Position numbers and translations under genes: made by a program. The notes beneath the pieces were generated by a model. The model was not told where the DNA came from, ran no database searches, and saw only the letters and a list, made by a program, of their open reading frames with translations. 51,441 nucleotides of DNA from Streptomyces sp. 8L (lineage in GTDB: Bacteria > Actinomycetota > Actinomycetes > Streptomycetales > Streptomycetaceae), in contig NZ_JAIUKE010000017.1 of NCBI RefSeq assembly GCF_020176795.1, positions 1 to 51,441 of the forward strand, written 5' to 3'. Shown here piece after piece: positions 16,795-25,070 of the stretch (the stretch's first letter is position 1; each line of letters opens with the position of its first letter).

Positions 16795-18204
16795 ATGCGC
16801 ATCCCATTTTCACGGAATGTCCGGCTCGCGGCGATCGCCGGGGCGACCGCGCTGTCACTGACCACCCTGTCCGCCTGCGGCGCCGGCAGCTCCGGCTCCG
16901 GCGGGAGCGGCTCCAAGACCCTGGAGATGTGGACCTTCAAGCAGTCGCACGTGGCCGCGCTGCGCAACGCCGCCAAGGCGTTCAAGAAGCAGACCGGCAT
17001 CACGGTCAACGTGGACGCGTACACGCCGGACGACGCCTTCAGCACCAAGGTGCAGAGCTCGGCCAAGTCCGGCGGCCTGCCCGATGTTCTGGAGACCCAC
17101 TCGGACGGCGACGACCGCGTCTTCGGTGCGGCGGGCATCACGAACGACATCGAGGACCAGTACAAGGGCGACTGGCTGGACTCGATCCAGCCCGCCGTGC
17201 GGAACTCGGGACGCGTCACCGACCCCGTCTACAAGACCGCCCAGAACCCCGAGTCGAAGGACCACGGGATCAAGAAGGGCGCCCGCTACAGCGTCCCGCT
17301 GACCGTCGGCACGTTCGGCATCGTCTTCGCCAACAAGCGGATGCTCGCCGCCGCGGGCATCACCAGGCCGCCCGCCACCTGGGAGGAGTGGATCGCCGAC
17401 CTGAAGGCCACCACAGGGAAGAACCCCAGGACCGGCGGGCTCTCCCTCGGACTCCAGGTGGCGGCGACCGGTCTGACCTGGCTGCTCCAGCCCATGGCCT
17501 TCGCCGACCTCGGCAAGCAGGGCTACATGGACCTGTTCCTCAAGGACAAGTCCAAGGACTTCAGCTCCCCGAACGGCATCAAGGTGCTGGACAAGTACAA
17601 CGAGCTGACCCCGTACTGGATGCCGGGCACCCAGACCCTCACCATCGACCAGGGCGACCAGGCGCTCGCCCAGGGCAAGTCGGCCTTCGACGTCGGAGGA
17701 ACGTTCACCCTCGCCTTCCTGGAGCAGAACGGGATGAAGGACGACAACATCATGGCCTTCCCGCTGCCCGAGCCGAAGGACGCCAAGGTCAAGGACATGG
17801 CGCTCGGTCCCATCGCGCTCACCAGCATGAGCGTCACCTCCACCAGCAAGCAGCCGGACAACGCCCTCAAGTGGATGCGGTTCCTCTCCGGGCCGAAGGT
17901 CGCCGCCCAGTTCGCCAAGGACTCCAACGACCTGCCCGCGGCCCAGCTCGGCGCGGAGTCCGCGAGCGTCCTCGGCCCGACGCTCACCGCGCTGCAGAAC
18001 AGCTTCAAGGGCACCCCGGAGACGACGTACGACCCGAACAACGGCGGTGTCGACTTCCGCGCGCCGGGCTACGAGCAGGACGACGCCGGCGCCGCGCTCG
18101 CCGACCTGACGCCCCTCAAGCGCACATCGGTGAAGGCGACCGCGGACCGGCTGAGCCAGATCAACCAGTCGGCCTGGTCCAAGGCCGCGGCGGCGCAGAA
18201 GTGA
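16795..18204 (+). CDS. ABC sugar importer, substrate-binding lipoprotein
   Basis: A 469-residue extracellular solute-binding protein of family 1. ATG at 16795 follows a GGTAGGGG site. The signal peptide (MRIPFSRNVRLAAIAGATAL...) ends at the lipobox LSAC, with Cys27 as lipidation site, then a Gly/Ser linker. The mature protein opens LEMWTFKQSHVAALRNAAKAFKKQTGI, typical of CUT1 oligosaccharide or sugar-acid binding proteins, and has VPLTVGTFGIVFANK and PPATWEEW blocks. Its stop overlaps the next gene by GTGA. It would deliver substrate to the two coupled permeases; no ATPase gene is present, so a shared MsiK-type ATPase encoded elsewhere is likely. Confidence 0.9.
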   Translation: MRIPFSRNVRLAAIAGATALSLTTLSACGAGSSGSGGSGSKTLEMWTFKQSHVAALRNAAKAFKKQTGITVNVDAYTPDDAFSTKVQSSAKSGGLPDVLETHSDGDDRVFGAAGITNDIEDQYKGDWLDSIQPAVRNSGRVTDPVYKTAQNPESKDHGIKKGARYSVPLTVGTFGIVFANKRMLAAAGITRPPATWEEWIADLKATTGKNPRTGGLSLGLQVAATGLTWLLQPMAFADLGKQGYMDLFLKDKSKDFSSPNGIKVLDKYNELTPYWMPGTQTLTIDQGDQALAQGKSAFDVGGTFTLAFLEQNGMKDDNIMAFPLPEPKDAKVKDMALGPIALTSMSVTSTSKQPDNALKWMRFLSGPKVAAQFAKDSNDLPAAQLGAESASVLGPTLTALQNSFKGTPETTYDPNNGGVDFRAPGYEQDDAGAALADLTPLKRTSVKATADRLSQINQSAWSKAAAAQK

Positions 18205-19199
18205 CCACCGCATCGCACCGGGCACCGACCGGTGCGGCGGGCGCGGCCCCCCCCCCGCCCCCGGCCGGGGACGGGGCCCCCGACCGCGGGCCCCGGCGCC
18301 GCCAGAAGGTCTACGAGGCGCTGACCGGCTACGCGTTCATCGCCCCCGCCGTCGTCCTGTTCTGCGTCATGGGCCTGTACACCGTCGGGTACGGCTTCCT
18401 CCTGTCGTTCGCCACCTGGAACGGCTTCGCGCCCCACTGGACCTGGTACGGCCTGGGCAACTACGCCGACCTGCTCTGGCGCGACCCCGTGTACGCGCCC
18501 CGGGTCCACCACGCGGCACTCAACACCCTCTGGGTGATGATCTTCACCCCGCTGCTGACGGTCCTGGTGTCCTTCCCCCTGGCCATCCTGCTCAACCAGG
18601 CCAAGCGCCTGCAGGGAATCCTGCGCTCCGTGTACTTCCTGCCCTATGTGACCAGCGGGGTCGCGATCGCCTTCGCCTGGCAGTACATCCTCCAGCCGGA
18701 CGGCGCGGTCAACTTCCTGCTCAAGTCCCTCGGGCTCGGGTCGCTCAGCCAGCCCCAGGGCTGGCTCGGCAACCCGACGACCGCGCTGCCCACCATGATC
18801 GTGGTGACGGTGTGGGGCGCGGTCCCGGTCTCCATGCTGCTCTATCTGACCGGTCTCCAGGGCATCGACCGCAGCCTCCTGGAGGCCGCCCAGCTCGACG
18901 GCGCCGGCTGGTGGCGGACCACCACCGCCGTGATCTGGCCGCTGGTCCGCCCGATCACCGCGATCATCGTGCTGCTCGGGCTGCGCGAGTCGCTCCAGGG
19001 CTTCCAGTCCTTCCTGGTGATGACCAACGGAGGACCCGGCGACCACACCAACGTCCTCGGCCTGGAGGCCTACCGGCTCGCGTTCCTCAAGGACCTCGCG
19101 CCCACCCTCGGCCTGTCCAGCGCACTCGGGTGGCTGCTGTTCGCCGTCGCCCTGATCCTGGCCCTGATCAACCTGCGAGCGCTCCGGAGCACGTCATGA
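18201..19199 (+). CDS. ABC sugar importer permease, MalF-like
   Basis: A 332-residue permease starting with GTG that overlaps the lipoprotein stop (GTGA). After a Pro-rich cytoplasmic tail, about six membrane segments follow (YAFIAPAVVLFCVMGLYTVGY is the first). The EAA loop that contacts the ATPase reads EAAQLDGAGWWRTTTAVIWPL near residue 230. The sequence NGGPGDHTNVLGLEAYRLAF is typical of MalF-type CUT1 permeases. Partner of the permease encoded directly downstream. Confidence 0.9.
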   Translation: MTTASHRAPTGAAGAAPPPPPAGDGAPDRGPRRRQKVYEALTGYAFIAPAVVLFCVMGLYTVGYGFLLSFATWNGFAPHWTWYGLGNYADLLWRDPVYAPRVHHAALNTLWVMIFTPLLTVLVSFPLAILLNQAKRLQGILRSVYFLPYVTSGVAIAFAWQYILQPDGAVNFLLKSLGLGSLSQPQGWLGNPTTALPTMIVVTVWGAVPVSMLLYLTGLQGIDRSLLEAAQLDGAGWWRTTTAVIWPLVRPITAIIVLLGLRESLQGFQSFLVMTNGGPGDHTNVLGLEAYRLAFLKDLAPTLGLSSALGWLLFAVALILALINLRALRSTS

Positions 19200-20086
19200 C
19201 AACGCTGACCCTCGGCAGGGCACCCTCCACGGCCTCCGCACCGCCCGGCGCCGGGGCCGCGCGCACCCGCAAGATCGTCGCCAGGACCGTCGTCGGAGTA
19301 CTCCTCACGCTGTACGGGCTCGTCAGCGTGTACCCGTTCCTGTGGATGATCTCCGCCGCCTTCAAGAACAGCGTGGAGGTCACCCGGGGCGGCCACCTGA
19401 TCCCGCAGCACCCCACGCTGGACACGCTCATCGACACCTGGAACAAGCTGCACTTCTTCGACTTCTTCCTCAACAGCGTGCTGGTCACGCTCTATACGGT
19501 CGTCCTCACCGTGGTGATCTACGCGGCGGCCGGCTACGCCTTCGCCGTGCTGCGCTTCCCGCTGCGGGGCTTCTTCCAGAAGCTGTTCGTATCACTGCTG
19601 TTCGTACCCGGCATCACGGTGATGCTGCCCATCGTGGTGCTGGAGAACAAGCTCGGCATCCTCGGCACCCATCTCGGGCTCCTCCTGCCGTTCGTCAACG
19701 GCGGGGCCCCGCTGTCCATCCTGCTGATGACGGGTGCCTTCCGCTCCGTGCCGCACGAGCTGCGGGACTCCGCGCGCGTGGACGGCGCGGGCGAGCTGCG
19801 CATCTTCGCCCGGGTCTATCTGCCGCTGGCGCAGCCCGCGTTGATCACGGTGGCACTGCTGACCGCGATCCCGACCTGGAACGAGTTCCTGCTGACCCGC
19901 GTCTCGCTGTCGGACAAGTCGACCTTCACCCTGCCGCTCGGCCTCCAGACCCTGTCGTCGGAGAATGTGCCCCACTACAACAACCTGATGGCAGGTGCAC
20001 TGATCGTGGTGATCCCGGTGATCGTCCTCTTCCTCTGTCTCCAGCGGTACTTCGTGGGCGGCCTCGTCGGGGCGGTGAAGGGCTGA
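19196..20086 (+). CDS. ABC sugar importer permease, MalG-like
   Basis: A 296-residue permease coupled to the previous gene by ATGA. It has six predicted membrane segments (the first around VVGVLLTLYGLVSVYPFLWMI). The EAA-type loop reads ELRDSARVDGAGELRIFARVYLPL at about residues 185-207, followed by WNEFLLTRV and PLGLQTLS, all typical of MalG-like CUT1 permeases. The final stop overlaps the ATG of the epimerase gene by one base (TGATG), so the enzyme is made with the importer. Confidence 0.9.
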   Translation: MTTLTLGRAPSTASAPPGAGAARTRKIVARTVVGVLLTLYGLVSVYPFLWMISAAFKNSVEVTRGGHLIPQHPTLDTLIDTWNKLHFFDFFLNSVLVTLYTVVLTVVIYAAAGYAFAVLRFPLRGFFQKLFVSLLFVPGITVMLPIVVLENKLGILGTHLGLLLPFVNGGAPLSILLMTGAFRSVPHELRDSARVDGAGELRIFARVYLPLAQPALITVALLTAIPTWNEFLLTRVSLSDKSTFTLPLGLQTLSSENVPHYNNLMAGALIVVIPVIVLFLCLQRYFVGGLVGAVKG

Positions 20087-20928
20087 TGCGCGTCCTGGTC
20101 ACCGGAGCCGCGGGCCACATCGGCGGCCACGTGCTCGACGAACTCCTTGCCGCGGGGCACGCGGTGGTCGCGACGGATCTCGTACCCGTCGAGGACCCAC
20201 GCCTCGAGCGCGTGCACACCGGCGACCTCCAGGACGCGGAGCTCGTCGCCGAGGCCATGGAAGGCGTCTCGGCGGTCGTACACCTGGGCGCCATTCCGCA
20301 CCCCAACCTGCCCGACGCCAGTGCGCTGTTCGCCGCCAACTGCCTCACCGCGCACCGGGTGCTGGACGAGGCGGGCCGCACCGGCGTGCGCCGGGTGGTC
20401 GCCGCCTCCAGCCTGTCCGCGCTCGGACTCGCCTGGGCGCCCACCCCGCAGTCCCCGCGCTACGTACCGCTCGACGAGGAGCATCCCGTCGCCGCGCAGG
20501 ACCCCTACGGCCTGTCGAAGGCCGTGCTGGAGGAGATCGCGCGCGCCACCCACCGGCGCTACGGCACCGACGTGGTGTGCATGCGCCTCCCGTTCGTGGG
20601 GGCGGGTGAACGCCTCGCCGAACACCTCACCGAGGTGGCGGCCGACCCCGGTGGCCGCAACCCCGGCGAGCTGTGGGGCTGGCTGGACACCAGGGACGCG
20701 GCGGAAGCCATGCGCCGGGCCCTCGATGCGGATCTCCACGGCTGCCACGTCATCAATGTCGCCGCGGCGGACACCGCGTCCCCCGTGCCCACCGCGGAGC
20801 TGCTGGCGCGCTACCACCCCGGTGTGCCGGCCTTCGCCGAACTGCCGGGACACACCGGGCTGTTCGACGTCGGCGCATGCGCCGAGCTGCTCGGCTTCGT
20901 ACCGTGGCGCGGCTGGCGCGAGCCGTAG
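20086..20928 (+). CDS. NAD-dependent epimerase/dehydratase
   Basis: A 280-residue extended SDR. The Rossmann motif VTGAAGHIGGHVLDELLAAG opens the protein; DL follows at the acidic NAD-ribose position, and the catalytic YGLSK lies at about residues 142-146 after an ASSLSALG strand. It resembles uronate dehydrogenases and UDP-sugar epimerases in size and order of motifs. Being coupled to the importer suggests action on the imported sugar or sugar acid, for example oxidation of a uronate before the RspA-like dehydratase acts. That pathway role is inference. Confidence 0.8.
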   Translation: MRVLVTGAAGHIGGHVLDELLAAGHAVVATDLVPVEDPRLERVHTGDLQDAELVAEAMEGVSAVVHLGAIPHPNLPDASALFAANCLTAHRVLDEAGRTGVRRVVAASSLSALGLAWAPTPQSPRYVPLDEEHPVAAQDPYGLSKAVLEEIARATHRRYGTDVVCMRLPFVGAGERLAEHLTEVAADPGGRNPGELWGWLDTRDAAEAMRRALDADLHGCHVINVAAADTASPVPTAELLARYHPGVPAFAELPGHTGLFDVGACAELLGFVPWRGWREP

Positions 20929-21015
20929 GTGGCGCCAGGTGCGGGGTGCGGCAGTGCGTGGCCGGGCGCGGGGGCGTAACCGCCGGGAGCCGCCCGGTCA
21001 CCCACGGCGGGGCGT

Positions 21016-21021
21016 TAGGCT
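21016..21021 (+). promoter_or_regulatory. Candidate -10 element for the GNAT gene
   Basis: TAGGCT is a common Streptomyces -10 and stands 43 bases before the ATG, ahead of a clear AGGAAGGA ribosome site. No good -35 hexamer is seen. Confidence 0.3.
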
Positions 21022-21063
21022 CGTACGTCGCGCCGTATCCCCCGCAGGAAGGACCACCACCCC

Positions 21064-21675
21064 ATGGACCCGCAGACCGGCCCGCTCACCTACCGCGACG
21101 CCACCCCGGCCGACGTGGACACCCTGGTGGGCCTGGTCCAGTCCGCCTACCGCGGCGACGCGAGCAGGGGCGGCTGGACGACCGAGGCGGACCTCCTCCA
21201 GGGGCAGCGCACCGACCCGCGCGGGGTGCTCGATGTGATCGAAGCGCCGCACAGCAGGATCGTCGTCGCGGAGCGCGACGGCGCGATCGTCGCCTGCTGC
21301 CAGCTGGAGGACCGTGGCGAGGGCGTGGCGTACTTCGGCATGTTCGCGGTGCGCCCCGGCATGCAGGGCGGCGGCCTCGGCCGGCGGATCATCACCGATG
21401 TGGAACGTATCGCCCGTGACGAACTGGGCGCGCGCGAGATGCAGTTGACCGTCATCTCGGTACGGGAGGAGCTGATCGCCTGGTACGAGCGGCGCGGCTA
21501 CCGGCGTACGGGTGTCATGACGCCCTTCCCCTACGGCGACGAGCGGTTCGGCATACCCACCCGAGCCGATCTCCAGTTCGAGCTGCTGGTCAAGCCGCTC
21601 GCCGAGGACGCGTCCGTAACGGCCCGCACGAACGCCCCGGCCGGTCCGGCGGCGGCGTCGCAGGCGACGCGCTGA
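21064..21675 (+). CDS. GNAT family N-acetyltransferase
   Basis: A 203-residue acetyl-CoA-dependent acetyltransferase, preceded by AGGAAGGA. Residues 8-25 begin the fold (LTYRDATPADVDTLVGLV); the acetyl-CoA loop reads VRPGMQGGGLGRRIITDVE (V-x-P-x-x-Q-G-x-G-x-G), and the ISVREELIAWYERRGYRRTG block gives the conserved WYERRGY end. The last 25 residues are an Ala/Pro/Thr tail of low complexity. It is monocistronic and the target is unknown. Confidence 0.88.
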   Translation: MDPQTGPLTYRDATPADVDTLVGLVQSAYRGDASRGGWTTEADLLQGQRTDPRGVLDVIEAPHSRIVVAERDGAIVACCQLEDRGEGVAYFGMFAVRPGMQGGGLGRRIITDVERIARDELGAREMQLTVISVREELIAWYERRGYRRTGVMTPFPYGDERFGIPTRADLQFELLVKPLAEDASVTARTNAPAGPAAASQATR

Positions 21676-21728
21676 CGCGCCGCCCGGGGGCGCGGGCCGC
21701 CGGGCGTACGCCACGGCGTACGCGTCGC

Positions 21729-21800
21729 GGCATGCCGGCGCCTCACGTACCGGCTCCGCGCCCCGGCATGCCGGTGCCTCACCTACCGGCTCCGTGTCTC
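21729..21800. repeat. 36-bp tandem repeat, two copies
   Basis: Two near-identical units with period 36 start at 21729 and 21765; each begins GGCATGCCGG and continues GCCTCAC, TACCGGCTCCG. They differ at about five positions. They fill the gap between the convergent GNAT and glycerophosphodiesterase genes and touch the stop codon of the latter. Each unit holds a GGCATGCC palindrome, so the pair could act in termination. Confidence 0.7.
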
Positions 21801-22482
21801 ACGCGTCGGCGCGGGTCGCCTCGCGGATCTCCGGGCGGTCCGTCGTGACCCCGTCCAGCCGGAATGCCCGCGCCAGGCGCAGATGATCCGGTGTGTTGAC
21901 GACCCAGCCGAGCACCCGCAGCCCCTCGGCGTGCGCGCGCTCCACGACCTCCAGGGTCAGCCGGCGGATGTTGAGCGCCAGGGTCGCCGCTCCGACGGCC
22001 TTGGCCCGGTCGACCACGTCCCCGCCCCAGCGGCTCGCGATCAGCACCGTCCGTACACCGGGCACCAGCCGCGCGATCTCGGCGACCGCCTCGTCGTGGA
22101 ACGACGACACCTCCACCCGCTCCACGAGTGACCGCTCGTGCATGACCGCGGCCAGGGCCCGTGCCGCCGCCGCGTCCTTGATCTCCGCCTGGATCGGCGA
22201 GGCGACCGCGTCCAGCACCTCTTCGAAGACGGGCACCCGCTCGCCGCCGCCCGCGTCCAGCTCCTTCAGCTCGGCGAGGGTCAGCTCCGCGATCTGGCCG
22301 CTGCCGTCCGTCGTGCGGTCCACAGCCGTGTCGTGCATGACGACCAGCGCGCCGTCCTTGCTCAGGTGCAGGTCGAGTTCGATCGCGTCCATTCCCGCCC
22401 GCTCGGCGCGCAGGAACGACCGCAGCGTGTTCTCGGGCTCGACGCCCATCACACCTCGGTGGCCAATGGTGGGGATGGTCAC
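21799..22482 (-). CDS. Glycerophosphodiester phosphodiesterase
   Basis: A 227-residue GDPD domain protein. GTG at 22482 is chosen because the family motif follows at once (TIPTIGHRGVMGVEPENTLRS) and a GAGAGAG purine run precedes it. Catalytic residues are visible: His and Arg of GHRG, Glu-Asn in PENT, Glu and Asp in IELDLHLSKDG, and His of VVMHD. The C-terminus has LGWVVNTPDHLRLARAF and GVTTDRP, as in this family. It has no signal peptide, so it should act in the cytoplasm, hydrolysing glycerophosphodiesters to glycerol-3-phosphate and an alcohol. Confidence 0.9.
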   Translation of the reverse strand: MTIPTIGHRGVMGVEPENTLRSFLRAERAGMDAIELDLHLSKDGALVVMHDTAVDRTTDGSGQIAELTLAELKELDAGGGERVPVFEEVLDAVASPIQAEIKDAAAARALAAVMHERSLVERVEVSSFHDEAVAEIARLVPGVRTVLIASRWGGDVVDRAKAVGAATLALNIRRLTLEVVERAHAEGLRVLGWVVNTPDHLRLARAFRLDGVTTDRPEIREATRADA

Positions 22483-22680
22483 GGCTCTCTCGCTTCCGTC
22501 GACGGCGCCCGCGCCCGGCTCCGGCCCGGGCCGCGTGACCGGCAGCCTAACGGGCACACGTTCCACCAGGGACTGTCCCCACCGGGGCTGCGGATGTAAG
22601 CCTCCATCCCGCTCGACGCAGCAAAATCCACGGCGATACCGGGGTTGGAGCAGGATAATTTGCGATCCCGGCCTTGTGGT

Positions 22681-22723
22681 GGAGAACCGTTCACTTATAC
22701 GGTGTCCTTACGCGAGGTTCTCC
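22681..22723. promoter_or_regulatory. Inverted repeat upstream of the DUF6421 operon
   Basis: GGAGAACC (22681-22688) and GGTTCTCC (22716-22723) are perfect 8-bp arms around a 27-base loop that holds a TATACG hexamer, a possible -10. The second arm ends just before the GGAGGA ribosome site of the DUF6421 gene. It could be an operator or a leader hairpin that controls translation. Confidence 0.4.
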
Positions 22724-22738
22724 CGTGGAGGAAGTGAC

Positions 22739-24160
22739 ATGACGGAAATTCTTGTGCCGGGCACCGGCTCGACGGCCATATCCGACGCGGCGAGGGTGGT
22801 CGACCACCCGGCGTGGCCCGAACTCAAGAGCGCCGTCGAAGAGATCAGGCCCTGGCAGTCCAAGGACGGCTCCGTCGACTTCGACGCGGAGGGCGCCCCC
22901 ACCCGCCAGGCCGCGGAGGCGGCCGTCGAGCGGGTCGTCGCCGCCGTCGAGCGGCTCTCGCCGCTCCTGCCGCACGACACCGCCTACCACGAGGCGCTCG
23001 TGGCCGACCTGCGCGCGTGGGCCGACAGCGCCTTCGGCGTGCCGGACTTCCTCGACTCGCTGCTGGCCTTCCAGCCCGCCGCGAACCGCGCGGACGGCCT
23101 CCAGCACCTCGCCGTCTTCCCGATGTACACGCAGAACGGCAACCCCGACCGCAACCTCGAGGCGGTCGTACTGCGCATGGTGTGGCCCGACTGGCTGGCC
23201 GAGCTGGAGCGCACCCGCTACGACAACCCGCTGTTCTGCGGCATCACCTTCGAGGACTTCACCGCCGGATACGACACGAACTCCGCGGTCTTCTTCCCCG
23301 AGACGATCGCCGTGCGCGAGGTCCCCGACCGCTTCAGCTGGGGCGGCATCTTCTGCGACCGCGAGGCCGCCCGCTTCCGCCGCGTCTCCGCCGCCGCCGT
23401 CGACCTGCTCGGCATCGAGCTGCCGGACGACGTCCGCGCCATGCTCGACGACCAGGAGCGCTGCATGCAGGCGTTCGTGCTGTGGGACATGGTCCACGAC
23501 CGTACGCACAGCCACGGCGACCTGCCGTTCGACCCCTTCATGATCAAGCAGCGCCAGCCGTTCTGGATGTACGGCCTCGAGGAGCTGCGCTGCGACCTCA
23601 ACGCGTTCCGCGAGGCCGTCGCGCTGGAGGCGGAGGGGCTCCCGCAGGGCCGCGACGTGCAGATCGCGATGCTCTTCGACCGCCTGTTCCGCTTCCCCGT
23701 CACCGGCTCGCGCGTCAAGAACTACGACGGCCTCGGCGGCCAGCTCCTCTTCGCCTACCTGCACCGGCACGACGTCGTGCGCTGGACGGACAACACGCTC
23801 CACATCGACTGGGACCGCGCTCCCGAGGTCACCAAGAAGCTCTGCACCGAGATCGAGGACCTGTACCGCGCGGGCATCGACCGCCCCAAACTGGTCCACT
23901 GGTTCGCCGCGTACGAGCTGGTCTCCACCTACCTCTCCCCGCACCCCGGCTCCCGCTGGAACAAGGGCCCCGACGCCCTCGACCTGACCCAGCCGCCGCG
24001 CAAGCTCGTGGACGAGGTGCTGCCGGACGAGTTCCCCCTCAGCATGTTCTACGAGGCTCTCGCCAAGAAGCTGAAGAACGTGGTGGCGTCCACCAAGGGC
24101 ATCACCGCCGCTTCGGCCGAGCGGCCGGCGGCCCCCGCGGGCGAGCGGGCCGCCGCGTGA
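22739..24160 (+). CDS. DUF6421 family protein, possible metalloprotein
   Basis: A 473-residue soluble protein of the actinobacterial DUF6421 family, with GGAGGA 6-11 bases before the ATG. No function is established. A conserved-looking block at residues 249-290 reads LWDMVHDRTHSHG, then PFMIKQRQPFWMYG, then LEELRCDLNAF. The arrangement H253-D254-x-x-H257 with E281/E282 about 25 residues later looks like a variant of the HExxH...E zinc site of gluzincin-type hydrolases such as the M49 family. This is my reading, not a known assignment. It is followed by an SDR and a threonine aldolase on the same strand, probably one operon. Confidence 0.8.
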   Translation: MTEILVPGTGSTAISDAARVVDHPAWPELKSAVEEIRPWQSKDGSVDFDAEGAPTRQAAEAAVERVVAAVERLSPLLPHDTAYHEALVADLRAWADSAFGVPDFLDSLLAFQPAANRADGLQHLAVFPMYTQNGNPDRNLEAVVLRMVWPDWLAELERTRYDNPLFCGITFEDFTAGYDTNSAVFFPETIAVREVPDRFSWGGIFCDREAARFRRVSAAAVDLLGIELPDDVRAMLDDQERCMQAFVLWDMVHDRTHSHGDLPFDPFMIKQRQPFWMYGLEELRCDLNAFREAVALEAEGLPQGRDVQIAMLFDRLFRFPVTGSRVKNYDGLGGQLLFAYLHRHDVVRWTDNTLHIDWDRAPEVTKKLCTEIEDLYRAGIDRPKLVHWFAAYELVSTYLSPHPGSRWNKGPDALDLTQPPRKLVDEVLPDEFPLSMFYEALAKKLKNVVASTKGITAASAERPAAPAGERAAA

Positions 24161-24230
24161 GCGGTGCACCCGGAGCACGGCGCACAACGGCACGGACGGC
24201 CACACGCGGGCGGAACTCAAGGGGAGCGCG

Positions 24231-25070
24231 ATGACCAGCGACAGCACACCGGCCACCGGGGCACCGGGCACTTCCGGCACCCCCGGCCTCACGGAGAGCG
24301 TCGCCGCGCCCGCGGTGCCCTCCCTCGACGGCACCGTGATCGCGGTCGCGGGCGCCGCCGGACCCGCGGGCCGCGCCACCGTGCTGCGGCTCGCCGCGGC
24401 GGGCGCGACCGTGGTCGCCGCCGACGCCGACGAGGACCGCCTCGCCGAGGTCGTCGAGGCCGCCGCGTACGCGGGCAGCACCAAGGTCACCGGCGCCACC
24501 GTCGACCTCCTCGACGCCGCCGCGACCCGGGCCTGGGCCGAGCGCGTGGAGAAGGAGCACGGCAAGGTCGAGGGACTGGTCCATCTCGTGGGCGGCTGGC
24601 GCGGCGCCAAGACCTTCGGCGAGACCGACCTCGCCGACTGGGACCTCCTGGACAAACTCCTGGTGCGTACGCTCCAGCACACCAGCCTCGCCTTCCACGA
24701 CGCACTGCTGCGCAGCGGCCGAGGACGGTTCGCCCTGGTCAGCGCCGCGGGCGCGACCAAGCCCACCGCGGGCAACGCCGCCTACGGCGCGGCCAAGGCC
24801 GCCGCGGAGGCCTGGACGCTCGCCCTCGGCGACTCCTTCCGCAGGGCCGCGAAGGCGGGGGGCGACACCGAGCCGCGCGCGGCGGCTGCGATCCTGGTGA
24901 TCAAGGCACTGGTGCACGACGCGATGCGCGCCGAGCGCCCCGATGCGAAGTTCGCGGGCTTCACGGACGTCAGGGACCTGGCCGAGGCCGTCGCCGGACT
25001 CTGGGACCGGCCCGCACAGGAAGTGAATGGACACCGTCTGTGGCTGACGCCCGAACCGAACCGACCCTGA
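24231..25070 (+). CDS. Short-chain dehydrogenase/reductase
   Basis: A 279-residue SDR preceded by GGGGAG. After about 30 low-complexity residues the Rossmann motif reads VIAVAGAAGPAGRATVLRLA, with acidic residues (ADADEDR) at the cofactor-selecting strand end, suggesting NAD. The active site has LVSAAGATKPTAGNAAYGAAKAAAEAW (Ser, then Tyr-x-x-x-Lys). The C-terminus overlaps the threonine aldolase start by 31 bases. Second gene of the DUF6421 operon; substrate unknown. Confidence 0.85.
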   Translation: MTSDSTPATGAPGTSGTPGLTESVAAPAVPSLDGTVIAVAGAAGPAGRATVLRLAAAGATVVAADADEDRLAEVVEAAAYAGSTKVTGATVDLLDAAATRAWAERVEKEHGKVEGLVHLVGGWRGAKTFGETDLADWDLLDKLLVRTLQHTSLAFHDALLRSGRGRFALVSAAGATKPTAGNAAYGAAKAAAEAWTLALGDSFRRAAKAGGDTEPRAAAAILVIKALVHDAMRAERPDAKFAGFTDVRDLAEAVAGLWDRPAQEVNGHRLWLTPEPNRP

